NCBI GenBank assembly: GCA_030141605.1 | Contig: JAQGDQ010000329.1 | Location: 203,028-267,027 of the forward strand | DNA length: 64,000 nucleotides | From: Tubiluchus corallicola | Taxonomy: Eukaryota > Priapulida > Priapulimorpha > Priapulimorphida > Tubiluchidae | Direction of reading: 5' to 3' | Part shown: positions 22,328 through 35,501 of the stretch, piece after piece | How the letters are laid out: the number at the start of each line of letters is the position of its first letter | Position numbering within the stretch: position 1 is the stretch's first letter | The notes under the pieces: model-generated | Told to the model about the DNA's origin: nothing | The model's database searches: none | What the model saw: the letters and a program-made list of their open reading frames with translations, nothing else | Position numbers and translations under genes: made by a program

Positions 22328-23610
22328 CAGTCAAACCTCGTTATATCGCCGACTGTTATACTGCCAAACTTGTTTAGCGCCTGCAAAATGTCATGGAATG
22401 CAAAATGCTAACAAAACGGCTGCATTCAAATGTATATAAAAATAACCCATTATACTATCTCCTGTTACCTGACATCCGACTGGCAAACTACACTCATATC
22501 TCGGTTTGCCGGACCTCGCTTTTACGGATATCAGCAAAGTCAGACAATATCTGGACCTTTAAAAGTTCTGCATTCAACGGATACAGTCCGTTGTTTCGCG
22601 AACTGACCGCTAATTGGTGGGCCGTGATTTCGTTTTCATTGTTACACCAGTGCAGCCAATTAGCGTGTAACGACACGTGTAGCTTGTATGTCAAATATTT
22701 TTGAGACAATTAGGCGATTGATTCTATATTATTGTGAGTCTAATACATGGCTGTATTACCTGAGTATCAGTAAATGCGGACGATCAGCAAATTCGGAACG
22801 ACATCCACCCGCTTTTGTCTGGCAAACCGAAGACGTGATATATGTTCAATGGGAAAATTCCACCAATGTCTCAACAAAGCTTATGAATGACTACCACTAT
22901 GAGCTGGTCTCTACTAGTGCCAGGGGCTTCTCTTTACAGCACCAACTGTTTGGCACTGCTATATACTCCGCTGAGTCGCTGTCACGCACTGGTCAGATGT
23001 CGCTTGTTATACTCTGCTGAGTCGCTGTCACACACTGGTCAGATGTCGCTTGTTTAAAATAATGCATGTTATAATGTTTTGATTGTCTACAAGTTGTACT
23101 ATACATCGTACAACACAATAACAATATTCTGACTATTGTCAATGCCAAGCAGTCATAATGGCAACTGACAAAAAAAAACATTACTCTTCTTTCATGAGTG
23201 AAAAGCGTGAAATTTTGCTTGTTTTCTAAGAATCTTCTAAGCAAATCACAACAAGAAAGTTGTAGTTATAACTCAAAGCTTTTTTTACATGTATCTTAGT
23301 GGAGACAACAGTTTATTGCATTTAAGACTGAGTACACGGCACGTTTATTATGTAAACAAAAAGTATTTAATAAAACTTGATTGATTTTGAGTGAATCATT
23401 AATTCACAGATAATAATTTAATAATTTTCTTTTAATTCATTCTCCTTTAGAGTGAAAATTGAGAACTCTAACCAGCATCTACTTGTTCTGACTGCTTCAA
23501 AATTTTACTATGGCAAAATTTAACACAACTCGTTATAATGCCAAACTCGCTATAAGGTCAACTTTTTTCCAGTCCCAAAATGGACGGAAGTTTGACCGTA
23601 GTACATTGAG
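22328..23610. mobile_element. Cluster of DNA-transposon remnants (Tigger-like ends)
   Basis: CAGTCAAACCTCGTTATATC at 22328 is a Tigger-like terminus. A similar CTCGTTATAATGCC phrase recurs at about 23530. Between them, 22495-22560 and 22790-22850 share an inverted GGTTTGCCRGAC phrase, suggesting a second nested element. Borders are uncertain. A 46-bp direct repeat lies at 22970-23061. Confidence 0.45.
22970..23061. repeat. 46-bp tandem duplication
   Basis: The phrase GCTGAGTCGCTGTCAC, then ACTGGTCAGATGTCGCTTGT, occurs twice in direct succession with about one substitution. Confidence 0.85.
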
Positions 23611-24584
23611 TACAGTCATAAATGTGTCAAGCACTTTTTCCTGTTACGGTTTTGTTTACACACAGATGATTTAGATCTTAGAAAACCACTTCCCAGAACA
23701 AAATTGCCGGAATTTTTTCCCAGAGAAACTATTTCCTAGAAAACTCATTTCGCAGAAAAAATGTTTCCCAGAAAGATTTTTTGATAAAAAACCACAGCTA
23801 TGTTTTCAAGTTCTAAATCTGCTATTTTAATAGAATAACACCTTGGACTTCTCTCTCTGTTTCCTTCTCCTCCTTTACCATCCTACACCCTCGCATCTTC
23901 TCCCTCTTTCCTTTCCTGCTTGTCTCTCTCTCCCTCTTTAAATAAGGGATCAACCTTGTTTTTTTATTTTATTTTGGAAAAATATTTTGTTTTGAAACTT
24001 CATTGCTGCAATTTCAAGTTTTTAGGATGAAATTGTTTTCTGGGCAAAGTAATTTGCAATGTATCATTTGCTGCATGTAATCACTGCATATAATAGGATT
24101 TGAAAATAAAGTTTAATAAATAATAATTATAAAAACTGAAAACACCAAGACTGCGAACCATACAGATTTGTTAATATTTTGAGTCAATTTTTGCTCAAAA
24201 ATTTATGTTTCTTTGAAATTTTTTTACAGATTCTTTTATGGTAGGGCCAGATCTAGTTCATTATCAAAATAATCCTCTGAGATGAAATACTGACTTTATT
24301 TTGTAAAATTGGAAGATTTTTGTTATGTTACTTATTACTCTGTTATTAGTGCTCCTAGCAGAGTGCTTTTCTGAAATGATGTTTTAGTTATATGTTAAAT
24401 CGCTGGTTGTAAAAGGGCAACTGACAGTTTGAAAATGTTAAGAGTGAGCTAAAAAAACTAACTATTTTATTTTCATTGTGTTACCGGAACTGGTGATCTC
24501 CTATAAGCATTATATGCTTTCACATTGAGTTTTTTAGTGACTTGATTAAAGTCATTTAACACTATAACTTTTTTAGTAAAACCT

Positions 24585-24910
24585 AAAGCAAGTCTTGTTT
24601 CAGTCGGAGATTTTTTTGCAGTGCTGCCTGTCGTTTATGGGAATGCGCTTTCAGATGAGGTCAAAAACTCCAAAAATATTGCTATTTTTAAATGCAAAAT
24701 TAAAACACTTTTATTCTTAGAAACTATTTAACTTTTTGTTATCTTCATCTGTGTCTATGTAATTGTGTTCTTTAAAATACAGTTCATAGCTTTTTGTGAC
24801 TTTTAAATGTTTGCATGCCAAAGATCATTTTTATATGGATATTAGTAATAAAATGATGATGATGATTATTACTGTTATTTTTATTATTACTATTATTATT
24901 GCTGTTGTTA
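24585..24910 (+). mobile_element. Non-LTR retrotransposon (LINE) 3' fragment
   Basis: Plus-strand translation reads VVYGNALSDEVKNSKNIAIF, then KCKIKTLLF, which matches the usual LINE ORF2 C-terminus (W-N-x-L-P ... F-K-x-x-L-K-x-x-L-F). A 3' UTR and a TGATGATGATTATTAC-type tail follow. It is heavily 5'-truncated, in the intergenic DNA before LANCL3. Confidence 0.6.
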
Positions 24911-25452
24911 CTTTGTCTCTTTGGGTTAAATTGCCTATACAAAAAATTGGTTAAAACGATGGTAATTATTTGTTTGTTAATGTAAGTAACCTTAGATTAT
25001 TTTTACTTCAGTTATAAGATGTGCGAAACGAAACAAAGGTTTTGTATATTAGGCACTGAGTATAACCCCGAGAGACAAACTAACGACAATTCTGTCAATT
25101 CATGATACGCTTATTGTGACAAAACTGCATCTTAAAATTTCATTTATATTTAAACTTCTTATGTTTGGTGATCTTTCCTGAAATGAATAAACAAAATGTC
25201 TAGTCTTTAGTCAGCTGATAGTTGATACTGAAATTGCTGTTTCTGATTCTGATAAAGCAAGTAATATTGCCAATTCTCTCAATTTACCAAGGCTCTCAAT
25301 CTTCACTGTAGCTTAATGTTACAGCAATGCTGCAATAGTAAGTAACAGTCATGCATGATAAATCAATATGTCTGTCATAATATCCACAGAGCCCTTCAAG
25401 TTTCTAAAGCTTCTCGTGTTTATACACTGTACCTTTTCAATGTGTTTCAGCT

Positions 25453-28400
25453 ATGACAGATATCAGGAGGAGGTACTTTGTCAACAAGCTCGCTGACTAC
25501 AAGGAAGGACACATTGTCGTCGATAAAGAAAAATGGACGGAACGAATCATTTACTTGGTCAATAATATTACAAAGGATCAACCGGCTAAACTAGACCACT
25601 GTGATGGGGGTCTGTATGTGGGTTGTGCAGGTATTTCCTACACACTTTTTAGTCTGGCAAGATATGGTGCATTTAAAGACAATGAGACCATGCTGCTGAA
25701 AGCTGCTGAGAGTTATGCCACCACGGCGTTTCAGTTTGCGCAACTTCCAGAAAATAAGAATGACCAGCAGATGAGGTCTTCATTTTTGCTGGGCAACCTG
25801 GGTGCCTATGCTGTCGCTGCCGTTGTGTATAATGCTATTGGTCGTGATGATTTGACAGCAACGTGTTTAACTGAGTATGCACTGGCTGCGAATCTTGTAA
25901 CACCAACACATTTCTTACGTTGCGGATCTGATGAACTGTTTGTTGGCAGAGCTGGCTACCTGTGTGGTCTACTAATGTTGCATAAATTCACTGGACAACA
26001 GGTAAAGCTTTTAAAACCCTGCATGGCATTGCCAAAAACACTACTTGTTTTAAATTACCAAATAGAATTTGATTGTTAATGCACTGTAGGAACTTACACT
26101 CATTTTCTCATTCATTATTACTATTTTCTTTAGACATTTTTTATCTTCACACAAAGCAGTCTATAAAATATTGATATAATAAATGGCAATTTTTTCAACA
26201 TTACATTTATCTCAGAAGTTCTATACAACATACAAAATTAATATGTTTATAATATGCATATAAAGTCACACTCACACACACGCATGCATGCACGCACACA
26301 CGCGCGCACACACATGTCAACAGAAAAACCTTATTGTGTAAGGTTATGCTAGGACTAGTACCTTGCTCGTGAAGTTTAGTCCGCTAAGATTGCCACGTTC
26401 AGATTACCAGAATCAGTATGGAGAATGGAATCTTTAGCCTGACTCAACCATCTATTTACAGACTAGAGACTCCGTGTTGCTTAACTTGTGGTGCTCAGCA
26501 AAAATCGTGATCGCTCATCTATTCTCCTTGCCCTCATGCTTTTAAAACTAGACTAAAAATTCAAGCTGTCGATCACGTGCATTGTCTTCAACATGCACAT
26601 GATGACTCACACCTTCCTAGGCTCCTAGCTGACATAAGGAATCTGGTCTACCAGACGTTTGCTTCTGTGTGAACAATATTGTCAACTAGAAGGATCTCAC
26701 TCTGTGGTAAGCTTTGAAAACAACCCCTTTGGCATTTGATTTGTTCTGATACGCTTTCGGCAAAACCAAGTTGAACGTTTGTGTTTCATGTTTAGGCCTT
26801 TATGGTTTACATACGTTTAATATTAATTGCTACACATACATGTATGCTATGCATCTGGTAAAACTTTGCCTCTTGAATACAGGTGGTAAGCCAAGAACTG
26901 GTTGATGAAATTTGCTCTGCAATAATCAAGTCTGGTAAGGAATACTCAAAGCGTCATCGATCACCATCGCCTCTTATGTATGCTTACTATGACACAGAGT
27001 ATATAGGTAAATTCCTAAGTTAAGGTACTTTAAATTTAGTTTGTGAGATATGAGAACCGTTGTTATTAACTTTTTATTTTGTCAAATGAATTTCTTATAA
27101 AATTCTGTTTGTTCAAAATTTTTGGGGCATATTTGGTTTACAAAATGTTTAACTCGAAGTTATATGCAAATTTTTGATGCTGATTTATCTTATAAAACAC
27201 GAAAAAAGAGAGCTTATTTTTTAAAATCCGAGTTTATAGTGACAGTAAAATGTTAAACAGATACCACAGTGTACACGTTTAATTTTAAAGTCTTGTTTCC
27301 TTGTTTATGTTATCTTTGTTAACAGGACCTGCGCATGGCATAGCTGGTATTCTGCAGATGTTGCTGTGTTTTCCCGAATTTGTTAAAAAGGATCCGACTG
27401 TGGAGAAACTAGTCAGAGAATCAGTTGAATTTATATTGTCTTTAGAGCAATCGAATCACAATTATCCAGCAGGCATGGATGAAGTGAGTTTCTCATTTAT
27501 TTTAGTCTTAATTCTTAATCACATTCTTACCTATTAACAGCTAACATTTAAAGAAGAAGAAAATGAAATTTTGAAGTATATCTAAAGAACTTTCCAAACA
27601 AAGTTATATTACTTATTATTTCGCTTAAACTTTTGAAAGATTTATGTAACTGGAAAAGAAAATTCTGAATGACTTACTATATTCACTTCACCTGGTGAAA
27701 TGGCACTACATTCCAATGCGCACCACAGATTCATCAAAAAACACATTAATTTTATTGACAATATAAAGTAATTTAAACCTTTGCTTAGCAAAGATTGTGC
27801 TACGAATGTTCTGATTATTTTTTCAAACTTACTGCAATGTTAAGTATACTTGTTTCAAACGACTTATTGTTAAAATGGCTGCACCTAAAGGTCATCACGG
27901 GAATTTAAGTTTAATAAGCTTTATACAACGTTACTCGTTAACGTTACAATGTTAACGAAGCTCGTTGTCCTATAAGAGGGCATGTAACTGATGTAGCAGT
28001 AAAATTTCAAGGCAAATTTCTTAAGCTTGATTTATGAAGAGTGTTTTCTTGTACTTTAACTGTCTTTGGCATTATCCAGGATGCTTACAATATCCTGATA
28101 TTGTTCTACAAAATTTTGAATTTTTTAGAGTGCAATATCAATTTTCACCACAGCAAGTAGTATTTGCCTACTGCTGCTGCTGCAGCTGTCAAGATACAAA
28201 AGTTCAAACACGATAATCCATTGATCTGACACTGATATGCTTGCTTGTGTCAGCTTTACATTTTGGGCGTGAAGTTCTTGCTGCTTCTTAACACTGCTGG
28301 CTAGGCTTTGTTTGTTCTTGTTCAACTGAATCAATACTGTGAGCTGGATAAATTGCTTTTTAACCAAAAGTCTGAAACTGCAGCAGCTAATTCGGGGCAA

Positions 28401-31400
28401 TTGCCTCAGAAACCACTGTCATTAATTAAACTGTTGATGTGGTGCCTTGGTTTTAAAGGCCAAATACAGCATATTTTATGAAGTTTCAGTTTTGCACAAA
28501 AGCAGAAAGAAAATGCGATTTTCTGATACTTTTAACTTCTTCTTGGATAATTTATATAAGAGGGAAGTTGAAAGAAAAGTGTCATTTGCAAAGAAAGTGT
28601 GGAATTTTATCTCGCACATTTTGCTCGTTGGATGGCACCAGCAAAATATTCCCTTAGGTTACGGTGGCATTTTTGTTTGGTTATCTCTGTGTAGCATTGT
28701 TTACAAATTCAGAATCACAGAATCGATGCGTTATCCAAGGAAGCCGTTTCTAGCACTTGTTTTTAGCCTGCGATTTTCCGAAGTTTCACAAGCAAAACCG
28801 AACAAAATGTTTTGGAGAAAATGCAACTTCGAGACCAGATTTCATTAGGAAGGAAGCCTAGAAATTTAATAAAATCTGTATCAAATTTTAAGTTACACTT
28901 AGCTCTTTTTATTAAAGAAAACTTGTGTTTACGTTAAATTTGTGTTTATGTTACCTTTAAAAACATAATCTGTGATAAGCCTGACATAACTTTCCTGGGC
29001 ATGCGGTTTACTGTAGTTGTGCAAAAATCCATTGGGACATTATAATAGCTTGTTTTCTGAAACTCAGAAAGATCACTTTCAGGTAATGAACTCGTATCAA
29101 AAATTTTCTGATCCTGAATTCACAACTTTACAGTTACCTAGCTCTGATTGCCCATGCTGCTAGAGTACCACTTTGGTAGCTACATAATAATTAGATTTAT
29201 ACAAAGTGCATGCTTAATGCACAAAGACTAGTGTAATGCATTAATGAGTTGCCATTGTTATATTAAAATTCTATTCAAAACTTTTTTGGATAAAGAAAAA
29301 TCAGTGGTGTAATGAAGTATGTCATTAATTTCTTTTCCTCCAAAGAACCATTCTGCATGAGTAATGAATTGTTTTCTGAATTTCTTGCTCTCATGGCGTT
29401 TTTTATGCAAAAAAAATCATTTTAGATTGCTAAATGGTCTTTTTGTTTTGTCATATATTAATAAGTAAGTAAGATCTCAATTTAAACTTTATTTCAACAA
29501 TGAGCAAAACTGCTTTACATGTCTCTTGAGTGTAAAATAGATCTCAATTTAAACTTTATTTCAACAATGAGCAAAACTGCTTTACATGACTGTTGAGTGT
29601 AAAATACACTAACTGCACAATATATACACAGTAAATTATAAAACAGTCTATTTTAACCATATAACATATGACCCATCTGAGTTATTCATGAAGAATACAT
29701 CTCACTGTAGGTTTTTGAGCACTTCTTGTTAATATCATAGTTTTCAACGTTTTCAATTAGAATGTAAGCCAGTTGATGTTACAGGTTACTTCTAGAAGAC
29801 CCGAAGAAGAAGAATTGGTTCACTGGTGTCATGGTGCTCCTGGTAAATAACTTACTAGACTAGTTTTTTTTTTTTTTTATTTAACATAGACCTGTAACTA
29901 AGATTTTATTTGATATGCACTGGTACATTATAAATTTGGTTACTTATAAGTAATGATTTAATATAGTCTAGAAGCTATTTGAATAAATTTAATGTGATTT
30001 AATTTGGTTCAATGCAACATGTGCAAAGTGTAAAATTATCCATGTGACTTGGATTAAGCGATCACAATTATGTCATTTGAATTTTGTAATTGATATATGG
30101 TATAAAATAACTTAGTATGTTAGGAATCTTACGGTCCAAGCGAACTTTGTTAACGCTGTCTCGCTACATTTTTTCTGAAAGCCTGAAGTTAAAGCTGAAT
30201 CAGTGTTTCTGGAAATACAATTTAATGCCTTTACTTGGGGTGAGCATAGTCTACCAGAAAGTGAAATTGAATTGAATTTGTAGAACTTTGTTAAAATTAT
30301 GCTGTCTCGTTACATTTTTTCTGAAAGCCTGAAGTTAAAGCTGAATCAGTGTTTCTGGAAATACAATTTAATGCCTTTACTTGGGGTGAGCATAGTCTAC
30401 CAGAAAGCGAAATTGAATTGAATCTGTAACTTTCAGGCTTGAATTAAGCTGTATTTCAGCATATTCGAATCCAAATCGAATTTGAATACAGTTATGAAGA
30501 TTTTTGAATGACTAATAAAAAGCGGTCTCACAAAGATCATGCATACTACTTGATTTCATTCAGAAGTACAAACACTAATAATTAGTTGAAAATTGTGCTG
30601 ATTGTGTGATGTTTCAATGTTTTCATGATAATGAATGTTTGTAGTTGCAGTGCTCGATTGTTTAAATCTATAATTTTAGATTTGAATCAAATTAGAACTA
30701 AAACAACTCTTTCAAATCAAATTCGAGGGTCGATGCTCACACCTAGTCTTTACGACCATGTGTGAGTAAAAATAATTTGTACACAATTTGTTTCGTGCTT
30801 AGGGAACGTATCAGCTAAACAGCAAGTACATAGAAGCAAGCATAGTTATGCAAAAGTTTTGCCAAAGTACATACTTTTTTTTTATAAAGCCGACTCACAA
30901 ACCGATAGGAATATGTTACAAATTTTAAAGATATGTAAAGATATTCATTATCCGTCAATTATTTTTGTTTACATTTGTCACTTTGAGTGCAGTATGTTTG
31001 CATTTCATTATAACAAGTCTCAGAAATGAACACCACCTTTCCACCTTTTTTGGAGTTTATAAAAGAATTAAGGTAAAGATTTTTCACATTTTGAATGTCT
31101 GTGGCAACATCGTTGCGGCATACCATTCAATTTTATGCAGACCAATCAGTAGCTGAAAAACGTTTCGGTAAACACATAATTCAGTGCAAAATCCCAATGA
31201 TATTATTGATTTTAGTGTTTTTGATTATTAATAAGCAAAATATTAGTATTTTTATTCTGTTTTATTAGTAGTCTTATAATAGTAAAATAATTCTGAGCAC
31301 TAATGATGATGTAATGGATGCTGCACAGATTTCCAGGTTTCCACACAAACGCTGAAGTAAATAACTCATTTATGTTGTTGGTCTTTCTCACTGGCTATAA

Positions 31401-33410
31401 GGATTTTAAATGATACAAATTTGGCGATACAACAACGATACAATACTTTTTTCCAGTGATATCGATAACCTGTTTTTCAGATGATACGATCAATTATTTC
31501 AAATGATAACAACGATACTGAACTGGATACTCACTGTATTGAAACACCACATGTTTGCAGGCTGTCCTCCAGTTAAAGCATAGATATATGTAACCTATGA
31601 CAAAGTTCTCTTCTTTATCTAGTCGTAGAATAATATTAATATGTGCGCTACAACAGATAAATATATTACGTATAGATTTAATACTACAGTAACTGCCTGA
31701 ATGTAACTGGAAAAATGCCTCTAAAAATGCCACACTTGACATTCATGTGTCACTAAACCGACTGAAGACAACTGCTATTGCAAGAAGAAAGTACAAGAAG
31801 ATTACTGAACAACCTTATTGAATTAACTAAATCTCTTTTAATTTCTGGCATAATTTTGTGTCATAACTGAAAAAGCAAAGTGAAATGATTTTATGAAGGT
31901 GAGCAGTAGCAGGGATGTGCAGCAGATTTGATACCATAACAGTTAAACAAATTTTTTGTATCTATATGACATTCGATAATTATGGAGTTATTGTTAACAT
32001 TTCTACTTACTATAACAAGCAATGTGACTTGGCATTGCCAGCTAATGAGTCCATCTTTAAAATAAACTGTAACATAAGTAATAAAGCAATATGCATACAG
32101 TCTGCTAAGGTAAACTGGATAGCCAATGGTCACAGCATTTGTATCACAACTGAAATTGAGCAATGTTGAGAGCTTGAGGCTGGTCATTGAGTGACTCTTG
32201 ATCACCCGAGTTCAATACTCACTGTCGACGGTTTTATTAGCTGTATTGATTGTGGTATGTTGAGAGAAGATGGATACTATTCAAACATAGCTACGACATC
32301 TCTGCCGATATGGTGACCAATCATAAAGAGATATCGTTGACAGTGAGCAAGGTTCCAGTTTTGCAATAATGTCAAAATTAAGTAGGCCCTGCCATTGAGT
32401 GCTAGATTCCAGCTTGCAGTGTGGCAAAGTATGTACAAAGATCCTTAGCTAAAAACAGAATGTACATAAAAAGTCAAACATTATATAAACATCAATAAAC
32501 TTTTTTTAGCTTGTACTCAATAACTGATTTTTGCTGTTTTTAAACTCGTCTTGAAACCTATCTCATTTCCATAACGTTTAGTTAGTGTGCCTGATGAGTT
32601 TTTATTGTGTGCTTTATTTTTTATTTTTATTGCACTCATTTTTAATTGTAAGCCTGTATTATGGTGCAATTGATGACAATAATTGGTCGATTTCTGTGCT
32701 CTACAAATAAAATATCATTATCATTATAAACAATGTAGATAGGTACAAACAACACACAGACAACTACAGCAACAATATTATATATATATATATATATAAT
32801 ATAAAAACTTAACACAAATTTAGTTCTTAATGACAAGAATAACAACAAAATAATGATATAGAAAAACCACAAAATGTTAGTACTGGCATCATGTGATTTT
32901 CTTTTGTCACCTGATGATAAATGCTGCAGCGGTTTGAAACTTTCTTTTCATTGTTGTAAGTGTTTAACTTTTTAATAGTTGACAAACCTATAATGTACTG
33001 CAATTTTTGACTTTATCATAACGTGATTATGTCTTTTTATAGGTGTAGTTTATATGTTTGCAAGAGCCTACCTGTTCTGGAAAGATAACAAATATCTGGA
33101 GGCTTGCAGACGATGTGCGGATTTCACTTGGGAACGGGGTTTACTGTTGAAAGGTCCGGGTATTTGTCATGGGGTTGCCGGTAGCGGGTATGTCTTTCTG
33201 CTTTTATATCGACTCACCGGCGAACAAAAGTACTTACATAGGGCTAATTTATTTGCTGAGTTCATCTTCACCGATGCATTTAGGAAGTACACTAGAACAC
33301 CTGATAGCCCGTACAGCTTGTTTGAGGGTTATGCAGGTACTGTTTTGTTCCTTGCTGATTTGCTGGAACCAGACAATGCTTCTTTTCCATTTTTTAATGT
33401 CTTCTTGTAA
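25453..33410 (+). CDS. LANCL3: LanC-like protein, LANCL3 type (5 coding exons)
   Basis: Coding exons 25453-26001, 26883-27006, 27326-27483, 29785-29842 and 33043-33410 join in phase to give 418 aa; human LANCL3 is 420. Conserved blocks include CGSDELFVGRAGYLCGLL, LMYAYYDTEYIGPAHGI, VHWCHGAPG and GPGICHGVAGSGYVFLLLYR. The three zinc ligands of the LanC fold are present: Cys292 in WCHG, and Cys338/His339 in CHGV. The protein is an alpha/alpha barrel. Vertebrate LANCL proteins bind glutathione and have been linked to removal of dehydroamino acids; the role of LANCL3 itself is less clear. The ATG lies 2 nt after a TGTTTCAG acceptor, so there is probably a non-coding first exon upstream. It converges tail-to-tail with the TGN38-like gene at 35502. 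Confidence 0.95.
26268..26315. repeat. (CA/CG)n microsatellite
   Basis: Alternating CACACA, GCATGCATGCACGCACA and CGCGCG units in LANCL3 intron 1. Confidence 0.85.
27545..27965. repeat. Unclassified dispersed repeat, copy 1
   Basis: About 420 bp in LANCL3 intron 3. It shares a series of phrases in the same order with 42395-42850 and 49750-50135: AACTTTCC(A)NACAAAGTTAT, ...ATTCACCRAAAAACACATTA, ...TTTGCTTAG, ...GTTTCAAACGACYTA, ...AAAATGGCTGC. No inverted repeats or coding capacity are evident. Confidence 0.75.
29473..29606. repeat. 67-bp tandem duplication
   Basis: GATCTCAATTTAAACTTTAT, then TTCAACAATGAGCAAAACTG and the rest of the 67-bp unit, occurs twice head-to-tail, nearly identical, in LANCL3 intron 3. 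Confidence 0.9.
30143..30430. repeat. About 145-bp tandem duplication
   Basis: The block from AACTTTGTTAA through GAAATTGAATTGAAT occurs twice in succession, with a 5-bp insertion and very few substitutions. It is in LANCL3 intron 4. Confidence 0.9.
32500..32740 (+). mobile_element. LINE 3' fragment
   Basis: A degenerate LINE-like ORF end precedes CTCTACAAATAAAATATCAT and a TATCATTATCATTA tail, typical of a non-LTR 3' end. It is in LANCL3 intron 4. Confidence 0.45.
32779..32799. repeat. (TA)n microsatellite
   Basis: A short TA run in LANCL3 intron 4. Confidence 0.8.
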
Positions 33411-33734
33411 CTTAACTTTGCCAGCTCAGTGGCATTGATATTGCTGCTTTTGTAAAATTAATCAATGTCCCATTCACTTTGTTGTAATAATTGCAATGTG
33501 CAATCACATAACTATATGGAGTTATTAGAGTTTTAGAATTCATTGTACAATTATGGGCTATGCTACTAGATGCATTTAGAAGTCACTTTTTTATTGGAGA
33601 CCTTTCTATTATAAAACTTTCTTAAACAAGAACAAATAAGTATTACGCAGTTAATGTAATTATGTGTGAGAAGCTCCATTAGCCTAGACGTGCATCTTGT
33701 ATTTAAAGTACAAAGTGTATAAGTGCATGTCTGT

Positions 33735-33740
33735 AATAAA
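33735..33740 (+). other. Candidate poly(A) signal for LANCL3
   Basis: AATAAA 325 bp after the LANCL3 stop. Confidence 0.5.
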
Positions 33741-35145
33741 TGACTAGAAAAAATAATTTTTTTATTTTGTCACATGGTGTTGCACACTGTTCACTACTTA
33801 ATTCTCAGTCTTTATGAGTCATCCAGTGTTACATGCATTATTGCAGCTAGATTGTGCTTGATACTTCATCCTTTTACCTTAGTGTATGTGACAGATTGAA
33901 AATTTTTATCAACAATCTAGTCAGGTTTGATTTGGGATTAACATTCCAGTCTCTTGCTCTCCGAAGATCTATTGCCTCATTAAGCCTGTTTTAGCGCTAC
34001 TTTTTTAGGAGGTCATAATGAGGATCTCTCCCTATTAGTTCCTGAATCATGGTTTGCTTGGAGTACTCGGTCTTTTCATAATTTTAGCCTTCCCATTTCT
34101 AGTTGCAAAACAGCTGGTTATTTTAGTTCAGCGCATTCAGCATGGAAAGCTATGACAACATATTGATGGTTATAAAATAATTATGATTTTCTAAAATAAG
34201 ATACTGAATGGACTATGATTTTCCCATTTTCGGATGTTTATTCATCCTCCTCTGACGAGACAAATAGCCTAGAAGTGATTTTCCATGGTATCATACATCC
34301 ATTTACAACCACACCCAGTGTAGCTTACATTTCTACGTCAACCGTTAATTTTATTCCCTCACCTATTAACTTCAGCAGTCATATATATTAATAACTTGCT
34401 TGACTCAGACTGAAAGGTGGAATAAGTTGACAGGCATTATATCTCGTGTTTATGTAAAGAAGTGGAAGAAGATGTCTAACATGACTCATTTTGCTTAATG
34501 TCATCCAAACTAACAGCATTTGAAACAACATGTGCACTTTTTTGCAAGTGAGTATAAAAGTGGTATGATCCATTAGCTATGTGAAGAATTAACAAAACAT
34601 TTTCTCTAACAGCAATTAGTTGATTTTTTACTCCATAATAAAAAACTAAAAAAACTCCACCTAATAACTTGTGTTGAGCAAATCACAATAAAAATATTAA
34701 AAAATAATGTGTAGGTTGAAATTAATTTAATTTGCAAATTAATTTAGTATTACCACTAGGTTGTAAACAATTGAGATTTATAGACTTGGGTGAACATTCT
34801 TGACAATAGCTAATGATGGGTAAACTTGGAATTAATGAAAAACATTGAATTATAAAGTCGCCGAAGCTGTCTGGAAAACCAGATACAACAGGTGTCTTGA
34901 GTTTTTCAAAAGTCCGGCATTGAGATTTTACAAGAGGGTTCACATTTATTTCCTAATCAAATTTACATTAAACTTTCAGTGTGAAAGCTTGGAAAGCTGC
35001 TGTGGGAAACGTAATTATGAAATCTTACTGCATTTCACAACAAAACATGCACAGCCTACATTGCATGTAAACACCAATCATAAGGTTTGCAAAATTTGAC
35101 TAGAATTGATATGTTACTAAGAATCTTCTCACACCATTTGCACCA
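33741..35145. other. Convergent intergenic stretch, no gene seen
   Basis: It lies between the 3' ends of LANCL3 (plus) and TGN38-like gene A (minus). It is AT-rich with only short spurious frames. Confidence 0.5.
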
Positions 35146-35151
35146 TTTATT
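35146..35151 (-). other. Candidate poly(A) signal for TGN38-like gene A
   Basis: TTTATT on the plus strand (AATAAA on the minus strand), about 350 bp after the gene A stop. Confidence 0.4.
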
Positions 35152-35501
35152 ACATACACCTGCATACACATCAAGCTCAAGTTACATTTATACTTACTCA
35201 CATATACATGTACTAGATTTCAAAAATATATTTACACGTCAAAACTTTATGTAACAGTAGTATAAATCATCCTTATATATCACTTGTTTACTGCACCTCT
35301 TTGTGTTTATACTTTAGTGTGAAACAGTGAGCTGTATGATTGAAATCTGTGAGACAGTTCTATGCAGCCGACTTTGAAACATTTTACATTGCATGCAACA
35401 GTATAAAGCACAATAGCATAAAATTTGGATTGTAAATATGCATCCCTTACTTATTCAACAAATTATTTTAAGAGACCAGTGAATGCTAATCATCATCAAT
35501 G

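Noticed and set aside
22393-22704. 103-aa plus-strand open frame with overlapping minus-strand frame
   Set aside because: It lies in transposon remnants with Tigger-like ends; composition and the overlapping reverse frame suggest it is not a gene.
28447-28848. 133-aa plus-strand open frame in LANCL3 intron 3
   Set aside because: No recognisable domain, no splice or neighbour support, and it lies between two verified exons; most likely chance.
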